DNA of 64,000 nt from Cladochytrium replicatum (Eukaryota > Chytridiomycota > Chytridiomycetes > Cladochytriales > Cladochytriaceae): NCBI GenBank assembly GCA_025526935.1, contig JAHLKD010000048.1, positions 248,001 to 312,000 of the forward strand. Reading direction: 5' to 3'. This document shows, piece by piece, positions 55,805-64,000 of the stretch. Under the pieces are notes generated by a model. The model was not told the DNA's origin. It ran no database searches and saw only the letters and a program-made list of their open reading frames with translations. The position numbers were made by a program, and so were the translations under genes. Every line of letters starts with the position of its first letter. The first letter of the stretch is position 1.

Positions 55805-58033
55805 TTATCGCCTTGCAAGCCCAGTCAGCGACGCTGAACTCGGGCTCTTTGCCTCCTTCGCAGCCGCAATCGCCGCCTCCAATTCCTTACGCCTCTGCTC
55901 CAACTTCGGCAGGTCAATCAACCTGGCCTCAATCGCATTCTTCTCCTCCTGCAACCTCAACCTCTCCTCCGCATCCAGCTGAGTAAACACGTATCCGCCC
56001 TGTCCGTCATATTGCAGAATCCAGTTGTGGTACTTCCACAAGCTGGGACGGTGCGATACGGTGATGAGGCGGATCCCGAGTTCCTGGGCGTGGGTGTACA
56101 TGATGCGCTCAATGTCCATCGACACGGACGACGTGCACTCGTCCAGGATTGCGTAGGTAGGTCGGTGGTAGAACAGACGTCCCATGGCAATACGCTGCTT
56201 GTCACCGCCTGCAAGCACATCCTTCCAGTCCTTTTCAGCGTCCCAGCCTCCCTCGCGCTCGACAACACCGCCAACCTGGACAATGTTGAGGATCTTGAGG
56301 AGATCGTCGTCGGTAACACCTTTAGCTTCCATTTCCGCCTTGGTGTCGGGGTAGATGACCTGATCACGCAATGTACCGAGAGAAAGGTAGGGCCGCTGAG
56401 GAATATAGAATATCTTCTTGTAGTGCGGCTTGTCGACGGTTCCGCCGTACACAGGCCACAGACCACCAAGAATTCGAAACAACGAAGACTTGCCGGAACC
56501 GTTTGGACCCACGATGAGCAGATGCATTCCGGGCTTTACCGAGAACGACAAAGATTTGACAAGTACATCTCCGTTTGGCGAAACGATAGGGACGTTCTTG
56601 AACTCAATGATGTCTGCGTCATTGACAATAGTGCCGCGTTGGTTCAGAACGGTGGTGTTGGCGTTTGACACAAGAGTCTTCTGGTATCGGTTGTCACGAA
56701 TATCGTCAAACACCTGGATCAGCTCTGCAACACGAGCCGTGTATCCAGCAAGCTCCGAGACCTCCTTCCAGGAGTACCTGTCAAAAAACAGATGGTAAAT
56801 ACAAGAGTTATGCAAAGAGGCTCTTAGAGCTCACATAATCCGGCCGAATGCATCAGAGGACGAAAGGAGGAGGCGACGATTTGTGATGAAACCTTGTGTA
56901 CGCGATCCAACGTCAGCTTGGGTCGCCTCCGTTCCCGGGACGTGGAAAAAGATGGGAATAGCACAAATAACGTATCCAGCTGCACCCCAGAAGTATTTAA
57001 TGATGAAGTCCTCGAACATCGAGTACCACACGCGGGTGGTGAAAATGCGGTTGACGTGAGACGACAGGGCAGCAAAATTGCGGTCCAAGATCGACTTCTC
57101 TACATCGTGGCCAGCGTAAAGAGCAATCTCCTCTGCGTTTTCGATCAGTCGAGAGTGCGTGAAACGGAATTCTCCTTCGAGCTTCTGTTCCTCCGCAGCG
57201 AGCTTTCCGAAAGGAGGCGTAACGGCACGAAGAACAGCGGCGGAAACCTGAACGATAAAGTTTGCCGCGAAAAGGCCGTCTCCACCAACGTTCCGCGAAA
57301 GCTGGTAGTTGTAGATCATTGTGTCGAGAATGGGCTTCGTGAGGTTCGAGTACAGTTCTGAGCAGGCATGGCAGAACTTCGTCACGTCTTGGGTCAAAAG
57401 CTGATCTGCGTTCTTGATACGGTCATCCAGGTTGGCCACTTTGTAGAAGGTCATGTCTCTAAGATATTTGTCGTGCAAGTGGTTGGTCAGATTTGTTCGG
57501 AAAGCAATGGCCAGCTTGTTTTGGAGGAATGTGAGCATCGAGTTGGTGTACGTTGCTGGGAGAGCGACGAGCATCCAGTACAGAATTCCAAGAAGGAACT
57601 GGCGACCCTGGCCACGGACAAGTGCGGACACAATTCGACCATCGAGCTCCGCAACGTACACAGAGAGGATGGTTCTTCCGACAAGGAAACCAGAGAAAAG
57701 GTTAAGGAGCCAGAATTCTTTCGAAGTCACACCAGGAATGCAAATACGGAGTAACTTTGAGAGGCGGCTCAAGAAAACGAGGTCAACGTCAGCTCGAACC
57801 CCGCTCCCCTTTTTCCCCTTCTTTCCCCTCCCTTTAGCAGGTGCGGCATCTTCCACGGTTGATCGCGACTTTGACTTCTTATTGCTGGCAAGGGTTGTGC
57901 GGAGCTGAACAAGAGCAGAAATCACGACGAAAGCCAGCGCGGAGCGCTTCACGGATCTGCCATGCTTTGAGTAGAGGGAAATGAACTTTGTCACAGCGGG
58001 CGGGAACTCGAGCTTGGAGTTTGATGGAGGCAT
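55805..58033 (-). CDS. Peroxisomal ABCD half-transporter (ALDP/PMP70/Pxa type)
   Basis: Two exons, joined at about 56833/56778. The N-terminal membrane domain starts [20 protein letters not shown] (58033) and has a basic loop ([12 protein letters not shown]), several hydrophobic segments ([38 protein letters not shown]) and the ABCD loop [13 protein letters not shown], close to the family NPDQSLTEDV. The single nucleotide-binding domain has Walker [12 protein letters not shown], signature [13 protein letters not shown], Walker [15 protein letters not shown] and switch-His TVSHR. One NBD makes it a half-transporter that must dimerise to import long-chain acyl-CoA into peroxisomes. A short coiled-coil tail follows ([18 protein letters not shown]). 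The signature Ala and Asp replace the usual Ser and Glu of LSGGEKQR, both conservative. Confidence 0.93.
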
Positions 58034-58639
58034 TTTTCGTGCTTGATAAAATTATGTCATATTAATGGGATGAATTGGCCTTCATGTGCGAAGATGCATA
58101 CCTCTGCGTTACAGAGAGAATGTGGGTAGCCAAATCGAAGGGCTTTCCAGCTACAGGTAGCACACACTCGCTCGGTGCACAGAAATGGCAGCAGTTCCAA
58201 CGGCCCGCAAACTTTTGCCGTTGACCCGCTGAAAGGAAATCATGTGACAATTGAATGACATCACAACGGGTGGCGCGGGATGGGTGCCGTTTTGGGAAAC
58301 AGCGTGTCGCGTCGCGTCACAGCATCTCCTTGGACGACACGAGCTCAAAAACAGCCCATATCTCTTCTGGAGAGGACTCCTTATGGAGCACCAAAGCTTA
58401 CGCAATCCGTATCACGGACCAAAAAGTATATCAAAGGAGTCGCATTCTTGAAAACAAGTACAATAAGGAGAATAAATGGCAGTACTCCCGAATATGGACG
58501 GCGTTACACCGTTTCATTGTGCTAATGGTGTCAACCGCGCCGCGTGATTCACATTGTCGTTCTTACGATATGGGCAAGAGAGTGAGAGATCGATAATCAT
58601 GGCACTAAATCAAGCTGACCTCTTATAAAGAACTTTTGC
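58034..58639. other. Intergenic, ABCD promoter side
   Basis: About 600 bp upstream of the ABCD transporter start. Overlapping short ORFs exist on both strands (for example 58255-58596) but none shows a domain. A minor upstream exon of the next plus-strand gene could lie here. Confidence 0.35.
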
Positions 58640-59712
58640 TATTTTTTCAGACAGCATATTGAACAACAGGGATGTGGTGCACTTTTGGATCACGGAAGTT
58701 GGAACTTGCTGCCAAACTTGTCGCATGAAACTTGGAATCCCCCTTACTGCCACATTCACAAGTACACCCCATTTGAAATGTTCGAGTGTTTGGAAGGATC
58801 GCGAGTGCTGATCGTAGGAGAGGGTGTTAAGTTTCGTGAGATGACTTCTGGAAACGTTCGCAATTTCCAATACAAATTCTTCGCAGGCTCGAGCAATTCT
58901 GCTTTATCGGATGTTGAGGTGATGTTTATTACAGATCCGTTTCTTTAACTCTTCAGCGTTCATGGATGAGGTTCGAAGAGAAATCGACCACATCAATAGT
59001 TCTCCTTTGGGCTTCAAAAGCATCGGCATTTGCTGCCATCCGTCCTTATACCAAGTCATGCTTGGTTTCTTGATCAACTTCTCATTGCAAACAAAGTAAG
59101 ATACAGTCTGTCATGGCAGGCGAGATCATCGTTTGACTATTACAAGTCTTTCGGAGGTCGATATCAACAGTGCTGGCAAATTTAGCTTTCAAGGTGCTGA
59201 TGATCTAAATTTCCTGAATAGCAAGCTTGAACGAATGGAAGAGCTTGACAATGATAGTTGTGTTCGTAAAAGCTTATGCTGCAGATCGGCAAACAAAACA
59301 TAGTGGGACGTGATTGTGCCGACTTCATTTGGGTTCATATCAGGATGGTCACACTACTCGTACTTTTTGAGATCAGGAGACTTTACACTTGAGCATACGG
59401 CTCGTGTTCTCTTGCGGATCAATCTTATTTGTTCTGGTCCCGCCTCCTCGTTCTCAACTGCACAGCAAGGATATCAATCCTTGCGTTCGCAGTATTGCGC
59501 TAAGCTACATCTCCTTTGAACCGAGTCCATTCCGGGCTTCTCTCCCATTCTCGGAAGTACTCCGCCGAAGCAACTGTGATCGCGCCGCATGCTCTCTTCG
59601 CGATGGACGGAAAGGCGGCTTTGGTCGTGCGTTCGGGGACTTTTGGGATGGAATTTCGCAGTGGTTGGGATTGTACTCGTGGTTATGTATATGGTGCATC
59701 GTTCTTCTAGAG
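58640..59712 (+). pseudogene. PC-esterase (TBL/CAS1-like) remnant
   Basis: From about 58641 an exon reads GCGALLDHGSWNLL, WNPPYCHIHKYTPFEMFECL and GSRVLIVGEGVKFREM, then VEVMFITDPFL. This is the order seen in PC-esterases (W..P.C, then LxGxRxLFVGDSxxR, then WDPFL). Near 59380 LEHTARVLLRINL resembles the region after the second catalytic motif. However, the nucleophile block GDS reads GEG and the DGxH block is not preserved, and the frames between the pieces do not connect through obvious splice sites. The intact enzymes are O-acyltransferases or esterases acting on surface glycans in the secretory pathway. A functional gene with missed introns is possible; a remnant is more likely. Confidence 0.45.
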
Positions 59713-59870
59713 AGATAGCAGACTGGATCCTTGCGGGCAACTTTTTTTGGTGATCTTGTGTGGGATCACAATGGTTCTGTGGTGGTGAGCATTAAGATAA
59801 TAAAGAACATGTGCAGGTTGCGAAAAGCATGTCAGATTAGAAAACATATTTAAATCATCCAAGCATAATT

Positions 59871-62142
59871 TTAGCCAATCTGAGCTTCCGAGTGGTATTT
59901 GGTCAGGTCACTCATCCAGGGCTCGCTAGAGTGCGAATGTGCAGCAAATCCCTCGCAAACTGTTCTGTCGTTCCGTCCCTCCTTTTGGAATGAGTCAGCT
60001 CGGTTTCCAAAGACCTGAATGGAATTTCAGAGCATGATCACTATGTGCGGGGAGTTGAACGAACCTCTTCTCCCGTGTTAGATGACCAATTTCAATCTGT
60101 TTTAATCAACGTTATAGAAGAAGGAAGCAGGGTAATAGCTGTGAAAGACTACCTGCAGTTCTATCTTCGACTTCTGCGCTTCTTCCAGATCTTTGATCAT
60201 TCTCTGTCTATCAAGCTCATGCTGCTCCCTAAAATGACACGATCAATGCTCGGAAACAAAACAACCGTTTAAATTTTTTGCCTACCGAAGCATTGAAAGC
60301 TTCTCTGCCGATCTATAATGACCGAAGTCAGTCTCTCAGGCTGTAGACCGCCAGAAGGCAAACTACCTCTGACTCAGATCCGCTAGCTCAGCTTCTTTTC
60401 TAAGCAGCTCATGCTTCAGCTTCTCAGTGTCGACAACAACCTCTCGCTGAATCCGCTGGGCTTCTTTAACCGCTCTTTCTCGTTCCAACTTTGCCCCATC
60501 GATTGATTCGAGTGCATTACGGAGCTGCGTTCTGAGGCAGTCGATCTCAACATCCGTTTTGGACTGGTTTAGGAGAGCCTGTTGTGATTGAACAGAATAT
60601 GATCTGGATATCTTCGAGCACTCTCTCGACTTTTCTTCAAACCGAACTCTAAGGTCTGATGAAACAGGTTAATTTAATCAATGATTCCCAGTATAAATCT
60701 CGCCTTGGTTTTCTTTCAACAGTGCCTTCACACGAATGCGCGCCATCCCTTTAAGATGCGATCCGGGGTCATCGATAATCGTTTGATCGAGTCCAAAATC
60801 TTGAAGGACTCTTTACGGGGATACGTTAGTATCATTTCAATGAAATCGAAATTTACTGGTTACCCTTTTACTTCGTCCAGGGACCATTGATATAGTTCGG
60901 TCAGCTCCTTTACTCGTGAGGCCAGTTCGTTCATCCGTCTTTTCTCAAGATTTCGTTGCTTCTGATTCTTTTGTGAAAGTGACTGAAATCGAGATACGAG
61001 CTCGTTGTGCTGGTCCTCTAGGGCTTGTAATGTAGAGTGTAGCGTCGAGATAGTTTCTGACTGCGACCTGGAGAGATCACGGAGGGAAGCATTTTCTGCT
61101 GATAGCTTTGCTGCTTCTGCGGAGAGAGCTCGAGGCTCAGTAATTATATTGATGAACCTTCTGGGTCGAACCTTTTGATATGTTTGTGTGCTTCTTAGCG
61201 AGTTCGTTGGACAACCGTAGGTTTTCTTCCTGACGCAGATCCAAAGATGACTTCATCGCTTCACATTCACGACATTTCCCATTGCTTTCATGATTGTTTG
61301 TCTTTGCAAATTCGTCGTTGTCTGGGGTTGATACCGTGCCTTTCTGCGCCTGGGTTCTTTCTCTCTAATAAGTCCCCGGATCCGTTAAAGCAAGTTTTAT
61401 ATTACATGTTACGCGAGGTAGTCTTTTCCTCTTGCATCTCACGAGCATGCTGCAAAGCTGTCGCCAGTGCCCGTTCTGACTCACCAAGGCGGCTTTCATA
61501 TCCCCTAAGAATCGAAACGAAGAGTTCATTTGGAGAGGAAGGGGCAGTGTTCTTTAACACCAAACGGATATCGAACTTGAGAAATGCTTCCGATGCTCTA
61601 CATTTGAAGCATACCTGTTGCGGATCCATAGTGTTTTTATGGACCTGATGTTGCTGATACCATGAGATTACGTCAGCTTGCCTCTGCACTATCAAGTTAA
61701 TTAATAGTCACTCCAACAGGCGAGATGATGAGGTTCTACCGAGCTCCTCGTATCGACCAATGGACGGACTAGAAGGCCGACGGGCGGCGACGCGATTCGC
61801 TGTGGGAGATCGACTGAGCTCCACTATTTCCTTCTTCAGTGTATTCAAGGTCCGTGAATGATTTTGTGGATCATTTTTGACAGAGTCCAAAAGTTCGGCG
61901 CGTTCTTTCGCGTTGACCTCAACAGCAGCTTTATTGACAGGATGTCGCTTTGGCTCAGTAGATTGCTTCTCCGATGCGATAATACACTTCGCAGGACGCG
62001 ATTCTTCAACCGCGCTGGGCAACGGATGGAAGCTATGTCCACGCGACGATGGGATCCGTAGATCAGCACTCACATCAACACTGTGGGATGGAAGTGACAT
62101 TGGCTGGTATGTCACAGAGCCAAGAATAGCGCCAGCGAGCAT
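59871..62142 (-). CDS. Coiled-coil protein, unknown; possibly centrosomal or basal body
   Basis: Multi-exon gene with start taken as the ATG at 62142 (MLAGAILGSVTYQPMSLPSH); an open stretch continues upstream, so this is uncertain. A polar N-terminal region (to about 61740) is followed by RQADVISWYQQHQ, VCFKCRASEAFLKFDIRL and SPNELFVSILRGYESRLGES (61690-61440), then heptad-rich exons: NELASRVKELTELYQWSLDE (about 60920-60880), TDVEIDCLRTQLRNALESID and RAVKEAQRIQREVVVDTEKL (about 60570-60420). The last exon reads EPWMSDLTKYHSEAQIG and stops at 59871-59873. No enzymatic domain is seen. Architecture suits a structural scaffold; a centrosomal role is a guess from fold type only. The start codon is 47 bp from that of Sec1 on the other strand. 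Confidence 0.55.
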
Positions 62143-62189
62143 CCAAGTTCGCAGTTGATTAAGATTTATCGGGTGGATCGGATTCGCCA
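62143..62189. promoter_or_regulatory. 47-bp gap between divergent start codons (coiled-coil gene / Sec1)
   Basis: The ATG of the Sec1-like gene (62190, plus) and the most downstream plausible ATG of the coiled-coil gene (62142, minus) are 47 bp apart. Core promoters must overlap or lie within transcribed sequence. No motif was recognised. Confidence 0.35.
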
Positions 62190-64000
62190 ATGGGTGTGGC
62201 TGGGGGTGTGCCGCTTGGGTTGTCTTTCGAGAGTGACTTTGATTTCAGAATGCCAGAGTCATTGCGCGACATCATCCGAAAAAGTAAGCGGGAATCGTGC
62301 CATGCATTTGAATGGGGCGTCCTAAATCCATACTAGAAATCATTCGCAATGTTTTGAATCGTGTTGGAGACCGCTCGTCTGGTTGGAAGATTCTGGTGGT
62401 GGACCGTCGCTCTCACCCGCTGCTTAACTCCGTTCTTAATGCGCTCGACCTGGGAGACCACCACATCTTGTGTAAGTGAATACGTCACATCAATCAATCA
62501 CCTATGCTAAAGGTAAAGTGAAACAGCGGTGGAGTACGTGGATCGTGATCGGGCACCCCACAAGAATTACCAGGCCATCTACTTCATTTATCCGACAACC
62601 GAATCAGTAAAGTCGATTCTCATAGATTTGAATGAAAAGAAGCTTTACTCGAAGGCACACGTGTTCACCATTGGGGGTATGTTTGGTTGCCTCGAAAGCA
62701 TCATTAACAGCAGCTCAAAATATCTTTCAGCAATCCCTGATCATGTAATGGATCTCTTCAAACGGTTTCCCACAACTGGTGACAATAAGGTGTCCACTTT
62801 GATTGAGCTCGACATCGATTTCTTTGGTGAGAAGCCTCAATTCATGCAGTGCAGCTTCTCAACCTCTGTGAAGCGTTGGAATCTGCCGTTTATCATTTCC
62901 AGGATGACGAATATGTCAATATGATGACACTCATCGACCCACAAGATCCGGAGCAGCTCAACGTCGAAATCGAGCAAGCCGCGCTTCAGGTAGCACCCCG
63001 CGAGCTATAAATCGGTGTTGGATTATTATTCAAATTGATTACAGCTCGCAGGATTGGTGTCAACATTGGGTGAAACGGAGCCAACCGTTCGTTATTTCGA
63101 TCCTACAAATTCCCGCTCTACTCTTTCTGCACGGATTGCGCATCAGCTCCAATGCAAACTGGATCACAGAAGGGTTAACGAATCTCCTTTGTCGCCTTCA
63201 CCTGCTGCTCCCCCGAACGGGCCAAAGCTTCCGCCTGCAGAGGTTATCATTCTGGATCGTGGAATAGATCTTGTCGCTCCCTTGATGCATGATCTTACCT
63301 TCCAAGCACTCGTGAACGACACTTTGGGAGAAGAGGAGCCGAATAAAGTCACGTATGGGTCAGATGAAGTGAAAACTGTCACTCTAGAGGATAAGGACTC
63401 AGTCTGGGTAAGCTTTCAAATGCGCTGATGACGCGAGGGTTGATCCACATCTGACCGATGTTGATCAGGCGAGCATCCGGCACAAATTCATTGAAGATGC
63501 TGTCGCTGAGTATCAAAAGTTACTCAGCAAGTTTGCGGAGGAGAATCCGGTTGCCGCAGCGGAGCTCAATGGAGCGATCGGGGGCCAGAACCTGGAACAA
63601 ACCCTAGAAAAGATGAAAGAGATTCTTTACTCAAGCACTGATGCTCAAGAGAAAAAGGCTCAGGTATGCCTCAGCGTTCGATTGACATAAAAAACAGATA
63701 TTAATGGTACAAGTAGTTTGCTCTTCACGTTAGCCTTTTGACAGAAGTTAAGCAAATCGTTGCTGATCGTGAACTCAATAAACTTGCAGTATTTGAGCAG
63801 GTATTCCTTTACCCGAGCTGTTTTGACGATTTGCTCACTCCATTCGGCTGAAAGAACCTTATTTGTGGTGTGGATTCCGATGATATGCCAGTTGATCCAA
63901 ATGCAGAACTTCCCCAAATCTTAGCCAATCCGAAGTTCAGGTGAAGATGCTAGCGTTTATATCGGATTAGTGTTAACCACCCCCAATTATAGCCTCATGG
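62190..64000 (+). CDS. SEC1: Sec1/Munc18 family protein, 5' part (runs past the window)
   Basis: SM protein that binds syntaxin-type SNAREs and promotes exocytic vesicle fusion at the plasma membrane. Exon 1 (from 62190) encodes MGVAGGVPLGLSFESDFDFR, then MPESLRDIIRK. Next exons give SSGWKILVVDRRSHPLLNSV (like the WKVLVVD of Munc18), AVEYVDRDRAPHKNYQAIYF with YPTTESVKSILID, and AHVFTIG. Then come PSTLIELDIDFF-like and AEVIILDRGIDLVAPLMHDL with TFQALVNDTLG, the family ILDRGxDxxxPLLHELTFQA signature, followed by WASIRHKFIEDAVAEYQKL. Introns are short. The sequence order fits Sec1/Munc18-1 better than Vps33, Vps45 or Sly1, though this is by eye. About 550 residues are expected in full; roughly two thirds are inside the window. 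Confidence 0.85.

Noticed and set aside
1-64000. CRISPR arrays, prokaryotic operons, rRNA genes
   Set aside because: Nothing of the kind is seen. The spliceosomal introns and gene content are eukaryotic.

Overview
The window looks like a chromosomal segment from a zoosporic (flagellated) fungus, most likely a chytrid. The fungal signs are a Zn2Cys6 transcription factor with the fungus-specific effector region, a division-1 chitin synthase and two fungal-style homeodomain factors. The flagellate signs are a rotatin-like centriole/basal-body protein and a WDR34 (DYNC2I2) dynein-2 intermediate chain. Genes are intron-rich with mostly short (about 50-80 nt) GT-AG introns and are closely packed. 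All assignments come from reading translations by eye; no database search was run.

Layout, left to right. 1-5.6 kb (-): 5' part of a rotatin-like armadillo protein. 5.9-11.2 kb (+): three tandem copies of a SAM-dependent methyltransferase (UMTA/LaeA-like); the third is decaying. 12.3-16.3 kb (-): Zn2Cys6 transcription factor. 17.4-21.1 kb (+): chitin synthase. 21.6-28.9 kb: a retroelement island next to a tRNA-Gly gene. It holds a tRNA-headed SINE, one apparently complete two-ORF LINE, a 5'-truncated sister LINE and a 5'-only LINE fragment, all in the same orientation and abutting at poly(A) tracts. 29.3-34.7 kb (-): four closely spaced genes (WDR34, mitochondrial ribosomal uL2m, a histidine phosphatase and a small probable mitochondrial protein). 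36.4-38.8 kb (+): homeodomain factor 1. 40.5-42.4 kb (-): signal peptide peptidase, head-to-head (45 bp between start codons) with a villidin-like actin-binding protein (42.4-48.4 kb, +). 49.9-51.0 kb (+): homeodomain factor 2. 51.3-52.4 kb (+): second histidine phosphatase. 52.7-58.0 kb (-): unknown protein, a CtIP/Sae2-type DNA-end-resection factor and a peroxisomal ABCD half-transporter. 58.6-59.7 kb (+): eroded PC-esterase-like gene. 59.9-62.1 kb (-): coiled-coil protein, head-to-head (47 bp) with a Sec1/Munc18 gene that runs off the right edge.

The genes do not form one pathway. Themes are basal body/intraflagellar transport (rotatin, WDR34, perhaps the coiled-coil protein), cell surface and secretion (chitin synthase, Sec1, signal peptide peptidase) and actin (villidin). 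The observations I rate highest are: (1) the SINE and LINE share their 3' tail, including a terminal hairpin whose stem shows a compensatory base-pair change; (2) a complete villidin architecture (coronin-like propeller, three PH domains, gelsolin repeats, villin headpiece) in a fungus; (3) the methyltransferase array with conserved 21- and 23-nt microexons; (4) a candidate 14-nt GT-AG intron in the rotatin gene.
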